A DNA stretch of 64,000 nucleotides from Candidatus Uabimicrobium amorphum (GTDB lineage: Bacteria > Planctomycetota > Uabimicrobiia > Uabimicrobiales > Uabimicrobiaceae): assembly GCF_009002475.1 (NCBI RefSeq), contig NZ_AP019860.1, positions 4,588,001-4,652,000 of the forward strand. The letters run 5' to 3'. Position numbers and translations under genes: made by a program. Below, piece by piece: positions 26,043 through 35,089 of this stretch (position 1 is the first letter of the stretch; each line of letters opens with the position of its first letter). The notes beneath the pieces were generated by a model. The model worked only from the letters and a program-made list of their open reading frames with translations, had not been told where the DNA came from and did no database searches.

Positions 26043-26076
26043 TATCTCGTAGTGAATACGAGATAGTCTAGTTTTT
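26043..26076 (+). terminator. Rho-independent terminator after the S9 peptidase gene
   Basis: TATCTCGTA (26043-26051) and TACGAGATA (26057-26065) form a 9-bp stem with a 5-base loop, followed by GTCTAG and a T-run ending near 26076. Confidence 0.75.
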
Positions 26077-26123
26077 AGAGTCCTCTCAAGCACCGTTAGG
26101 GCTAGGTTTTTGAATCCACCCCA

Positions 26124-26210
26124 GGTTGTCATCCCTGGCTTGACCAGGGATCCAGGCGTTTACAAGTCGATTTTATATTGTGGATTCCTGCTTTCGCAGG
26201 AATGACAACC
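26124..26210. repeat. MITE-like 87-base element with terminal inverted repeats
   Basis: Ends GGTTGTCATCCC (26124-26135) and GGAATGACAACC (26199-26210) are inverted repeats with one mismatch. Inside are two smaller palindromes, CCCTGG...CCAGGG and TTCCTGC...GCAGGAA. This resembles the widespread GTCATTCCCGCGGAAGCGGGAATCC class of small mobile palindromes. Half-copies occur at 52828 and 53034. Confidence 0.7.
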
Positions 26211-26275
26211 GGGGGAAACTTTAATACGATTTTCTAAGCGTTTTCGTGCCACATCCGTCAATATAATAATAACTC

Positions 26276-29200
26276 TTATTTCAATTGTTCCATAATATCT
26301 GGGTGACTACCCTTTACCAATTCTAAAAATTCCTCACGACTTATGTTTTCATATCTCCATCTTTCACGCCGATATAATTGATACATATATTCCAGCATGG
26401 TTTTTGCCATAAATAGATCATTCAACTGAATGTAGGCGCGTACTATTTGTAGATGTTGTGTGAAAACTTCTTTAAATGGTGAATACTCTGTTGAGCGAAT
26501 GAGAAAGTTTTTTTCATACATTTCTAATGCTTGAGGATACTGCTTTAAGGTGTAGAAAATTTTACCTATGTGAGTGGTTAAAAATGGAGAGGTAATTTTT
26601 ATTTGTTGTAGATGGTTATATATTGTTTTGTCATCACCTTGTGCAATTAGCGTGTCTAGGAGTTTTAATGTGTATAAATCTTGTAAATGACCCGCGCGGT
26701 ATTGTTTGTCTAGTTGTATGGCTTGCGTTATTTTTTCAATTTTTTGATCTGGAGACTCACATAGCGCTAAAATAAAAATGTATAGATCGTTTTTGGGATC
26801 TAGTGTATGCGCCTTTGTGATCCATTTTTTGATCTTTTCGTATTTTTTGGGAAACTTTTGTTTTTTGTGTTGTATGAAGTTTTCCAAACGAGAAATATTT
26901 TGATACAACAGCGAATCTATGGATTGTTCTGCTAAATCCTGCCCGAATTTATGGTTTTTATTGTTTTGTGTCCAAAAAGTGATCACCGCTAAATAAAACC
27001 CTTGGGCGACACCCTTACGAAGATGTATGTCTTGAGAGCTAAAAGCTTTGTTATACCATTTGTGACGTTCTTTTTCTGAAGTAAAAGCGATGTAGGTGCT
27101 AAGTGCCGACATGCGTATGCGGTTGTCTTTGTGATGAATAAATTTTTGCGCCATATATTTTCGTTCACCGCTACTTTGTTTTTGTATAAACGGTATTTGG
27201 AATTCTTGAGAAATGTTAAGTTCTTGGTGCAATTGGTAAATAAAGTATGACAGCAGGTATGGATCTTTTTTGTTGCTGATTTCCGCTATGGTAGGATGTA
27301 TACCCAGCATGGATAGAGTGTAAGATATTGTACATTGCGACAAGGGAGGAAATGTATGCAATTGTTGTTTGAGTTGCTTAAAAAAAGATAGTGCATGCAT
27401 GATAGCTTGGGGATTTTTTACTTTTTGTATGCCGCCAAAAAGTTTGGTAAAAAATAAAATTACACTAAAACTGTGTTCCACATCCGTGAATGACGCATAA
27501 TTTTTTTTGTACACAGGGTGGTTAAAAATGACAGTTTTGCGATTGGGAGAAAGAGTCCACATGAACAGAGCTGATAGACGTACTTTGTCCGAAGAAGATT
27601 GTAGACAATCGTCAATTTCATTGAGTAGGTTTGGTATTTGATAGCGGAAGGTTCGTGGATAGGAAAGCACTATTTCGCGTATACTATTGTTGGGATGTAG
27701 TAACGCTTTTCTATATAAGGGAAGATATTCTTCATTTTTCTGTAGATGAAGACTTCCCCAAAACATATAGTTTGCAAAAGCACACTGATGGATGTCTTGT
27801 GACTGAATTGCTGATACAATAATGTCCCGTACTTTAGGATTTTCGCGTAAGATAGATTTTCCCAAAAGCCCATGCAAACTCGTTGCCGCTGATAGAGCTA
27901 CTCGGGAAGACTTTTGTCGCAGTAAAAATAGTAATAATTTTTTTTCTGCTAGGGGAAGTTGTGTGCCTTTCTCGTCTTCGTATCGGTAGTAGGTATCTTT
28001 TCGTTTGGCTTCGTGACGAACATACATGTTTTGTGCGACGACAACTTGTAAAAACTCCCTTTGACGATCAGATTTGATTTGTATATTTGGCAATGTAGAA
28101 AAAATATCTATCTTGGCTGCGAGATAGTTTTCGCGCAAAATGGCACAGCATAGAATTCTTAGTATTGGATTCTCTTTGTTGTTAGTTGCAATCTGCACGA
28201 GAGGTCTGAAGCCACAGCTGTGTAGACAACCTTTTACTAGCAAGTACTGTGCGAACACGTTGCTTTTGCTACGCAGCATTTGCAAAAATTGTTTGGTGCT
28301 GATACGCGGAAGTTTGTGCCAACTGTTATGAATTTGCATATAGGTTAACTGATATAGGATATGTCCACGCAGTTCACGTCTTCTTAGGTTGCGCAATTTT
28401 TTTTGTATTTGCAGAAAAAATTGGACACTTTGCGGCGATAGTTTTTTCGAATCAAAGGCTTTTTGCATTTCTTTATCGAACGTTTTACTATATCGCAAGC
28501 TAGACAACGCTTTTGTTACCGTATAACGTAATTCTTTATTCTTTATGGGGATTAAAAAATTCTTGATTGAAGCGTTGGCGTTTTTTGTTCCCTCTTGCCA
28601 AGAAATGTAGGATTGCTGATAACGTTTCCTTAGCCTGATCCATAAATTCGTGTAGAAGTCCGGGCGTTTGGCTTCCCTTTCTATAATACTTTCATGCATT
28701 AGTGTGTGGAAACACATCTTGCGCAAACGTGGCTCGTAGTAAGGGATTTTTTGCATTAACTCCATTGCCTGAGGATTATATCCTAGCAAAAAAGACTTTT
28801 TCAGGTAGGTGAACGCATGGTAGTACTTCTTTTTCTGTAAGCTGATCTTTGCTAGGGCAACCATGTATTTACTAACACTCGGTGACAGCTCTACACAACG
28901 CTTCCAATACTTTTCGGCTTTGTCAACGTCATTGTTTTGTTGATAGATCTTTGCAATGAGTTCAAGTAAGGAAATATCATCTTGAAAGTCTTTTATGGCG
29001 ATTAAAAAGCATTGAAGAGCACGGGGAACAAATTGTTGTTGTAGATAGCATATACCTAAGTAGTAGTTGTATTTTGCGTTTTGGGGTTTGGCGGTAACTA
29101 ATTTTTGAAAAGACGCTTGTGCCTGTTTGTATTGACGCCTTTGATAAAAAATAAGCCCATGATAATATGTTGTTTCCTCCGACTTTTTTAGTGTTGTGAG

Positions 29201-30316
29201 TATTTTTTTTGATTCTTTATAGCGTTGCTCTTGGTAAAGAACTTTGGCGACTTCAAACCTTTGTTGTGGAGTTAATTTTTGTATATCTTGTCCAGGAAGA
29301 GGAGCTTCGTTACGTAGGGCTTTGACTATTTTTTGGAAGTGTTGGCGGCGTTTTTTGTCTTTTTCGCTCAATTCGATTGTTTGTGGTCGATTATGGCTAA
29401 ATAAAAACCAAACACCCATCAGCAATAGACCCACAGAACTAGCGAGCAATAAAAATGTGGGCAAAGAATAATTGTTTTTTACTTTTCCACCACACAAGAA
29501 CGTTTCGACATCGTTCATCAAACTTTTTACCGTTGTATAACGGTAACGCTTATTGTGGTGTGTGGCATTGTTGCATATGACCTGTAGATTTTTGTCTAAC
29601 TCTGGATTTACTTCTAAAAGAGCAAGGTAGTTACCATCTTGTATACGACACGCCACTTCAAAAATGTTGCTACCTTCAATCATCAATTTACCACAAAGCA
29701 TTTCATAGAGCATTGCCCCCAAAGCATAAATGTCCACTTGGTGATCAATTCGCGAGCGTTTCCCCGAGATTTGCTCCGGAGCCATGTAATTAGGTGTTCC
29801 AATAATTTCACCGCTTTTGGTTAGGTCGAATTGCTCGTTGTCTATTTGCTTTGCCAAACCAAAGTCAATCACATACGGCTTCCCCGAATGATCGATAATA
29901 ATATTGGCAGGCTTAATGTCACGGTGAACGATACCCTGGCGGTGTGCATAATCAAGTGTCGCACAAAGTTGCAAGAATATGTCTATTTTTTGCTGCTGCG
30001 ATAACGCGTTTTTGCGTAAGTACACATTCAAAGGATGGCCGGAAATATACTCCATAACGATGTACTTGTGATTATTTTCAATTCCCGCGTCAAATACTTT
30101 GGGGATACCAGGGTGTTGTAATTGGGCAGACACTTTCATTTCGCGGAGAAAACGCCGGTTACTTTTCGCAGAAGAATTTGCCTGAGAAAATTTGATGGCA
30201 ACAACTCGTTGAGGAGAAAGTTGTTGCGCTTTGTAAACAACACCCATGCCACCGCGACCTATTTCTTCTATGATTATGTAATTTTTCCACTGTTTATTGA
30301 GTAGCTCCGACCCCAC
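26276..30316 (-). CDS. Membrane Ser/Thr kinase with TPR and HEAT-like repeats
   Basis: This 1346-residue protein has a Hanks kinase (about 12-275) with Gly-loop IGRGGMGVVYKA, K42, HRD 131-133 and DFG 151-153, all intact. A membrane helix (about 284-307) follows, then TPR repeats (about 370-560), a long helical HEAT-like region, and terminal TPRs (about 1200-1330). Start: the frame is open to a TTG at 30445, but that stretch is transposon-end sequence. GTG 30316 has AGGAG (30324-30328) seven bases upstream and puts the kinase at the N-terminus as in its relatives. The TnpB element begins 87 bases upstream and has displaced the original upstream region. Confidence 0.9.
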   Translation of the reverse strand: MGSELLNKQWKNYIIIEEIGRGGMGVVYKAQQLSPQRVVAIKFSQANSSAKSNRRFLREMKVSAQLQHPGIPKVFDAGIENNHKYIVMEYISGHPLNVYLRKNALSQQQKIDIFLQLCATLDYAHRQGIVHRDIKPANIIIDHSGKPYVIDFGLAKQIDNEQFDLTKSGEIIGTPNYMAPEQISGKRSRIDHQVDIYALGAMLYEMLCGKLMIEGSNIFEVACRIQDGNYLALLEVNPELDKNLQVICNNATHHNKRYRYTTVKSLMNDVETFLCGGKVKNNYSLPTFLLLASSVGLLLMGVWFLFSHNRPQTIELSEKDKKRRQHFQKIVKALRNEAPLPGQDIQKLTPQQRFEVAKVLYQEQRYKESKKILTTLKKSEETTYYHGLIFYQRRQYKQAQASFQKLVTAKPQNAKYNYYLGICYLQQQFVPRALQCFLIAIKDFQDDISLLELIAKIYQQNNDVDKAEKYWKRCVELSPSVSKYMVALAKISLQKKKYYHAFTYLKKSFLLGYNPQAMELMQKIPYYEPRLRKMCFHTLMHESIIEREAKRPDFYTNLWIRLRKRYQQSYISWQEGTKNANASIKNFLIPIKNKELRYTVTKALSSLRYSKTFDKEMQKAFDSKKLSPQSVQFFLQIQKKLRNLRRRELRGHILYQLTYMQIHNSWHKLPRISTKQFLQMLRSKSNVFAQYLLVKGCLHSCGFRPLVQIATNNKENPILRILCCAILRENYLAAKIDIFSTLPNIQIKSDRQREFLQVVVAQNMYVRHEAKRKDTYYRYEDEKGTQLPLAEKKLLLFLLRQKSSRVALSAATSLHGLLGKSILRENPKVRDIIVSAIQSQDIHQCAFANYMFWGSLHLQKNEEYLPLYRKALLHPNNSIREIVLSYPRTFRYQIPNLLNEIDDCLQSSSDKVRLSALFMWTLSPNRKTVIFNHPVYKKNYASFTDVEHSFSVILFFTKLFGGIQKVKNPQAIMHALSFFKQLKQQLHTFPPLSQCTISYTLSMLGIHPTIAEISNKKDPYLLSYFIYQLHQELNISQEFQIPFIQKQSSGERKYMAQKFIHHKDNRIRMSALSTYIAFTSEKERHKWYNKAFSSQDIHLRKGVAQGFYLAVITFWTQNNKNHKFGQDLAEQSIDSLLYQNISRLENFIQHKKQKFPKKYEKIKKWITKAHTLDPKNDLYIFILALCESPDQKIEKITQAIQLDKQYRAGHLQDLYTLKLLDTLIAQGDDKTIYNHLQQIKITSPFLTTHIGKIFYTLKQYPQALEMYEKNFLIRSTEYSPFKEVFTQHLQIVRAYIQLNDLFMAKTMLEYMYQLYRRERWRYENISREEFLELVKGSHPDIMEQLK

Positions 30317-30402
30317 TTGTTTTCTCCTCGAACGATTTTTTCTATGAGTCTCTATTTTATTAGCATTTTTTTCATTATAACGTGTTTTTGCTTTGGAGGA
30401 CA

Positions 30403-30611
30403 GTGAACCCTCCCGGCTTGAAGAAGCCGGGGCTTCCAAAAGCAAGAGATTTCAAGGAGTATACATCAAGTAATCACAGACGGTCATCCACAAGAACAAC
30501 CTCATCCACGAAGGATGCGCATCATTCCATCAGTACTCCTGACAACTGTAGTACAAATGAATCAGGGATGGTTACCGGACTCTCCTACAGGCTCGGAACA
30601 GAGCTTTCTAC
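30403..30611 (-). ncRNA. Predicted TnpB omega-RNA (reRNA) 3' region and element end
   Basis: The 200 bases between the tnpB stop and the element end hold no gene. In TnpB systems the guide RNA runs through the tnpB 3' end, ends with the terminal hairpin (here GCCCCGGC...GCCGGG then GGTTCAC on the minus strand) and takes its guide from the flanking DNA. The guide here would read from about 30402 downward on the minus strand. This is inferred from position and terminal motif; the 5' end is unknown. Confidence 0.55.
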
Positions 30612-31828
30612 TACTTTTTGCCGCAAGCGGCAGGCCGTAGATACGTTATTTGTTTGACATCTATCTCCAAATTTTGGATAGAGCCATATTTGTGAAGCGA
30701 TAGTATATTTTTAGCACCATGAATATCACGATGCTCGCGATAACCACAGTGACAACGATATACTCTACCAGAAGGTTTCTTTTTCCGGTGACAGACAGGA
30801 CATGTCTGAGAAGTGTATGCTTCGCTTCGGCAAACTAACTCAATAGAGTTAGCAGCTAGTTTGTATGCAAGGTAAGTGAGGAGAATGCCAAAAGACCATT
30901 GGCTGAGTTTTTGACTGACTTGACGTCGACGTCTTTTTTTATTGGGATTTGCTTTTTTACGAGCAGAAGTGTTGCGTTGTACTCCCTCAACATCACCAAC
31001 AACAACCGTTTTGACCTCATTTTCTTTGGCCCACTTGAGAAAGTTGTGACTGGTTTTATGGAGAATATCTTGTTGTTGTCGGTCAGTTTTATTAGTGATT
31101 GAGTGCATGGCTCGTCTCAGCTTTCGGTGGCGTCTAGAGCCTTTTTTAGTACGAGAGAGTTTCTTTCTTATTTGACTATGCTTTTTGTTTCTCAAACGTT
31201 TGATGGAGCGCAATTGTCGTGCGGTGATAATTAGAGACTCTCCATTTTCAGTGACACTTGCAATTGAGTGAATCTCTCCCATATCAATTGCAGCAATAGT
31301 TTTACTATTATTTTCTTTGGGATGATACCCATCTTCATAGGTAATTGCTAAATGTAATTTACCACTGTACACCAGTTCTATTTCTTTGATCTTACCACTT
31401 GGAAGTTTATCGACTTTAACAGAAAGCGGTTTTCGCCTTTTACCATCTTTGATTCCCATAGAGAAAGTAATTTTTCCTTTGTCATAGTCAATATAAAATC
31501 CATCTTTAGCCCATTTTGTTGGAAAATACTTTTTCTGTTTGTAAGGATAGCGGTTTTTATAGCCTTTTTTGCGTGCTTCGCGTGCAGCATTTCTGGCATC
31601 AAGATACTTATGGCACACAGCTTGAATCGACTGAGAGTGAAGAGGATATTTGCGTTTTGTTGCCTGTTGCAATTGTGTTTTATTGATCCACCTGCCATTA
31701 TCTTTGCTATAGGCTTTTGATATTTTCAAACAGTCATTGTATACCTGGGCACTTATTCGATTGCAATTGAAAAGACGAGAGAGACTTTCTTTGTTCGTTT
31801 GAAAAGGTGTCTTCTTTACTCTTATCAC
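30611..31828 (-). CDS. tnpB: TnpB RNA-guided nuclease (IS605 family)
   Basis: This 405-residue TnpB has an N-terminal HTH/REC-like region, a RuvC-I Asp182 (IAAIDMGEIHS), a basic Arg/Lys-rich helix (about 205-240), a C-terminal zinc ribbon CPVC...CHCG (C343, C346, C359, C361) and a RuvC-III Asp368 (EHRDIHGAKN). The RuvC-II position, usually E-D-L, reads VVVGDVEG (275-282), so the canonical Glu is absent; a nearby Glu281 or a rearranged site may substitute. The start is GTG 31828, overlapping by 4 bases the restored stop of tnpA. Confidence 0.88.
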   Translation of the reverse strand: MIRVKKTPFQTNKESLSRLFNCNRISAQVYNDCLKISKAYSKDNGRWINKTQLQQATKRKYPLHSQSIQAVCHKYLDARNAAREARKKGYKNRYPYKQKKYFPTKWAKDGFYIDYDKGKITFSMGIKDGKRRKPLSVKVDKLPSGKIKEIELVYSGKLHLAITYEDGYHPKENNSKTIAAIDMGEIHSIASVTENGESLIITARQLRSIKRLRNKKHSQIRKKLSRTKKGSRRHRKLRRAMHSITNKTDRQQQDILHKTSHNFLKWAKENEVKTVVVGDVEGVQRNTSARKKANPNKKRRRRQVSQKLSQWSFGILLTYLAYKLAANSIELVCRSEAYTSQTCPVCHRKKKPSGRVYRCHCGYREHRDIHGAKNILSLHKYGSIQNLEIDVKQITYLRPAACGKK

Positions 31829-32290
31829 TGACCGTTTGCCTTTCTTTTTTTCTCTCCCTGTGTTTGAATATAACTTTTAATGACTTCAAACGGTTCCTCC
31901 GGTACTGATCAAACAATAACTTTGTGACCAGAAGCACTCTTTCCATAATTTTTCTTTTACATGAGGATACTCTTTTTTGATAAGTCTCGAAGATGCACTT
32001 TTGAAAGCACCGATATACTTTGATAAAGCGCTCTTTGGATGGGCTTTGAATAGAATGTGCATATGATCTTTCTCGTGATTTACTTCCAAGAAATTTATAT
32101 GATATCTGTTTCCTATGTACTCACCTATTTCTCTTATACGACTTACCATTTGTTTGTTCAATACTTTTCTACGGTATTTCACCACCAATACCAAGTGGTA
32201 ATTCAGATTGAATACTGAATGATTATTTGTATCTAAAGTCTTTACTAATTTGTTATATTTTTCTTTCATAAGTGAAAGAAATTTTATCAT
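31825..32290 (-). pseudogene. tnpA: TnpA Y1 transposase, frameshifted near its C-terminus
   Basis: The visible product is 134 residues with HUH motif DHMHILF (about 75-81) and catalytic Tyr125 (SQSYCLISTGG), a single-strand Y1 transposase. It stops nine residues after the Tyr, at 31886. One base earlier or later in the GTTTGA stretch, the neighbouring frame continues EVIKSYIQTQGEKKRKANGQ and stops at 31825. That gives a normal TnpA tail and a 4-base overlap with the tnpB GTG. A one-base insertion or sequencing error is therefore likely, removing the final helix. An internal ATG at 32269 is an alternative start. Confidence 0.75.
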
Positions 32291-32437
32291 TCCTTGAATT
32301 TGCTTTCAAGCATTTTCCCTAAAAAGATACGGGAAAATTACGAATTTTATTCTCAGTTACGAAAATATCATGTACAGCGATAGCAAAATTTTAAAAATTT
32401 TCTATCACTGTATTAGGTAGCTAGCGATTCATCCCCC

Positions 32438-32449
32438 ACCTATAGAGGA
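32438..32449. repeat. 12-base target-site duplication, left copy
   Basis: ACCTATAGAGGA flanks the IS4-type element at this side and recurs exactly at 33925-33936 on the other side. It lies inside the loop of the IS605 end hairpin. Confidence 0.9.
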
Positions 32450-33924
32450 CAATGTCATTCGGTTAAGAAAAATATAATAAACATAAAGGTTTGACAGTCA
32501 AAATGAAGATATAAACAAGAAAATTAGACTATGTTCTTTTTCTATACTTGTGAAATCTCAATCGCAGGTTAGAACCGCGTTTTTTTCTTTCAAAAGAGCG
32601 ATTGGGACGGATAGCACATGGAGAACGACGAAAAGTGATTTTTAACTGCTCAAAAATTTCTTCTGCTGATTTATTAGTGTCTAATAGAAGATCGACAACA
32701 ACATCAGCAATTTCAGCATAAGAAACAGACTTATTAATTTTGTATTGGTACTTGGTTCCCTTTTCAAAACATTCTTGCTGTAATTGCATTTCATCTTCTT
32801 TGGATATAATACTTTCAATAGAAGACGTAAGAATAATAGAAAAAAAATCTTGCTCTATTTCTTGGGAAAAGCCAGAGCTAAATCGTTGAACATCCAATAT
32901 ATTTTTTAAGCGACCAAAGTAAGTTTCTATTCCCCAGCGTTGATGATAAAGCCAAAGAAACTCATCTAGAGGGTACTTTTCTTGATTGAGTAAAGATGTT
33001 ACTAAAATTTCGATTTCTCCGGTAGGGAGTTCGACTTTAATCAACCTAACTTGCGCTTCACAAAGAGATAAATTTTTATTAGTAAAATTTCGTGGCTTTT
33101 TGAGTACAACCAACGAGTCTGTTTTTTTACTAGCAATAAATTTTTCAATTTCCGAAAAGGTTTGAGAGCTTGGACAACGTATTATAAAGTCTTTTTGTAG
33201 CATGTTATGCAAACCTATTATTGCATAGTCTGTATACCGTCGGTCATAGAGTACTATAGCATTTTCGCGATATAAATGCTGATGCTTGTCTATCACGAAG
33301 TTTTTTTCTGCTTGTCTATGAGAAATTTCTGCATTTATAGGGACTTCATTTAGAACATCATACAAAATACTGCTTGTTGCTTGGATACATACATCCGAAG
33401 TTTTATTCTTACCTTATTTGGTATAGAAAGCTCTTGTTTCTTCGGTGTCTGGCAAGTTAATTGTTGTACAATCTACTGCCCAGAGCAGTCGTCCGCGCCA
33501 TGTTTTTACATACTCTGATCCTTTTTTATAGTATTGTTGTACACAACTTGAATTTAGGTATTTATATAATTCTGGGTCTATTTTCTTTCTAGCTTCGTAA
33601 AAGCTACTTGGAGATACCATCTCTTTTAGATTGCCCAATTTTTTAAAGAAGTTGTTAATTCTTTTTCCCAAACTCATATTTATTCCTGTTAGGATCATGA
33701 CTGCTAATCTAGCAAAAGTTAACTTACGATTTCTTGTAAAATACTTTTTCTTTGTTCTAAATCGCTTTTTTACATCGTTATTTGCTATATCTCTTTTTAA
33801 ATGTTCAATTATCTCTATTGAGAAGTTTTTTTCATTTATCGACCTTTATGTTTTCTTACTTATATTAACATTTCGCTTATTTAGTGCATATAAATACTGA
33901 TCTTTTACTAACCGAATGACATTG
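32450..33924 (-). mobile_element. IS4-family insertion sequence, 1475 bases
   Basis: The terminal inverted repeats are CAATGTCATTCGGTTA at both ends (32450-32465 and its complement 33909-33924, 16 of 16 matching). It is flanked by a 12-base direct repeat, which fits IS4-family duplications. It contains one transposase gene on the minus strand, broken by a stop codon. Confidence 0.9.
32529..33845 (-). pseudogene. IS4-family DDE transposase with in-frame stop
   Basis: Two parts in the same frame (about 33845-33414 and 33413-32529) are separated by a TAA at 33414-33416, just after AFYTK and before GKNKTSDVCIQAT. The likely ancestral codon was CAA (Gln), one transition away. DDE motifs are present: AVDCTTINLP (first Asp), LYDRRYTDYA (second Asp), and the IS4 signature YHQRWGIETYFGRLK (Y-2-R-3-E-6-K). 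The frame is open upstream of ATG 33698 to 33845 without an in-frame ATG. An out-of-frame ATG followed by seven A bases suggests a second homopolymer lesion. As it stands it probably cannot be made full length. Confidence 0.85.
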
Positions 33925-33936
33925 ACCTATAGAGGA
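33925..33936. repeat. 12-base target-site duplication, right copy
   Basis: ACCTATAGAGGA is an exact match to 32438-32449. Removing the insertion and one copy restores an uninterrupted hairpin running from AGCGATTC to TCTCGCT. Confidence 0.9.
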
Positions 33937-34120
33937 TGGGGAACTTCTCGCTTAAAATGTTAAATTGTTTTCTGGGGTAAAACGATACGTTTTTTCATTT
34001 GGTGAATAAAAACGCTATCAAAATACTGAATTTTTTATGTGTATGGCTAAATTTTACAAATGAATGGCCGATAATAAAAAATACGCGGTATTGTAGGGAT
34101 AAAATTATGGGAGAATATGG

Positions 34121-34504
34121 ATGAAATTGAAAGCATTAGTGGTCGACGATTCTAGAACAATGAGACTTTTGGTAATGAAAAATTTACGCGATGCGGATAT
34201 CACCACTTTTGATTTCGTAGAAGCGGAAGATGGTGAACAGGCAATGTTGAAATTAAAAAAACAACAACCCGATATTTTCTTTGTGGATTGGAATATGCCG
34301 AAGATGTCAGGCATTGATTTAGTAAGAAAATTGCGCAGCTTGGAACGATTCAAAGATACGCCGATTATTATGGTTACCAGTGAAAAAGGTATGGATAAAG
34401 TTATTGAAGCGATCGACAAAGCAGGTGCTGACGATTATATTTCCAAGCCCTTTACCCCTCAAATTTTTCGCAGTAAAGTTTCGCGGTTAGTTGAATTGGG
34501 TTAA
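34121..34504 (+). CDS. CheY-like single-domain response regulator
   Basis: This 127-residue stand-alone receiver domain has the acidic pair D9-D10 (VVDDSRTMR), phosphoacceptor D56 (FFVDWNMPKMSG), T86 (IIMVTSE) and K109 (YISKPF), all conserved. It is the closest thing to a chemotaxis output protein in the window, but no che genes adjoin it and the FliM here lacks an obvious CheY-binding peptide. It was probably once divergent from the kinase at 26276-30316, before the mobile elements arrived. The start ATG has GGGAGAA upstream. Confidence 0.88.
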   Translation: MKLKALVVDDSRTMRLLVMKNLRDADITTFDFVEAEDGEQAMLKLKKQQPDIFFVDWNMPKMSGIDLVRKLRSLERFKDTPIIMVTSEKGMDKVIEAIDKAGADDYISKPFTPQIFRSKVSRLVELG

Positions 34505-34519
34505 AGCTTTTCGTAATTT

Positions 34520-35089
34520 TTACATTCCCAAACATCGCTGTAAATCTTTATCGATAGCATACTCTTTTTCCTGTGGCCATAAATTCGCATCGCTAGGTTG
34601 TTTTTGGATTTTTTTTGCAAGATCGGTAACATCGTCAATACACAAGATCCATTTGCGCGCATAGTTGCGGAGCATCTGTTTTTGCAGGCCAATTTGAATC
34701 GCACGCCGTGGAATTTTCTGTAAAGTAAAGTCGCGGTCTGGGTCCCATTGATAACGGACATCAGATTTTTGCAGTTTTTTACGCCACTCTTTCCCCGAAG
34801 AAAAAAGTCGGTTATCCTGCGTAGTAGGAATGGCTACGCGCAATACGCTCTTAAAATTCTCATGAGAAATACCTATGCGCAAAATGCGCTCCTGCCCCGG
34901 TTTGGTCGCATAATGCGAGCGATATAGTATCCATGCAAACGATGGTTTTATCCAGCTAAGGCGATCCAAGTAAAAGTGGTCGCCAAACACCTGACGTTGC
35001 AACGCCTCTTTGGCGATTTCTTTGCCAAAGGCTTGGTACACATAAACACATTTATTGTCGTATAGAGCGATTATTTTTCTTTCATCCAT
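34520..35089 (-). CDS. DUF4291 family protein
   Basis: This 189-residue protein matches the DUF4291 pattern along its whole length: ERKIIALYDNKCVYVYQAF at the N-terminus, DRLSWIKPSFAWILYRS, QWDPDRDF and RRAIQIGLQ in the middle, and a C-terminal IDDVTDLAKKI. The family is widespread in bacteria and fungi, has no assigned biochemical function and is usually a stand-alone gene. TTG 35095 and GTG 35092 precede ATG 35089 in frame; the ATG is chosen. It converges with the cheY-like gene with 15 bases between stops. Confidence 0.88.
   Translation of the reverse strand: MDERKIIALYDNKCVYVYQAFGKEIAKEALQRQVFGDHFYLDRLSWIKPSFAWILYRSHYATKPGQERILRIGISHENFKSVLRVAIPTTQDNRLFSSGKEWRKKLQKSDVRYQWDPDRDFTLQKIPRRAIQIGLQKQMLRNYARKWILCIDDVTDLAKKIQKQPSDANLWPQEKEYAIDKDLQRCLGM

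Larger units (their letters stand above)
30403..33952 (-). mobile_element. IS200/IS605 TnpA-TnpB element, carrying a nested IS4-type insertion
   Basis: The left boundary on the plus strand is the hairpin starting GTGAACCCTCCCGGC with partner GCCGGGGCTTCC. The right boundary is the hairpin AGCGATTCATCCCCC...GGGGAACTTCTCGCT, which is interrupted by the insertion at 32450-33924. Genes tnpA and tnpB lie on the minus strand and overlap. Boundaries are deduced from hairpins shared with the IscB element at 57757-59444 and are good to a few bases. Confidence 0.8.

Noticed and set aside
30317..30445. N-terminal extension of the 26276-30316 kinase from TTG 30445
   Set aside because: Codons 30403-30445 lie inside the transposon end hairpin, and a GTG at 30316 has a well-placed AGGAG and matches where sister kinases begin.
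33631..33900. Plus-strand 89-codon frame in the IS4 element
   Set aside because: It is antisense to the transposase N-terminus, whose own frame is open and matches the family.
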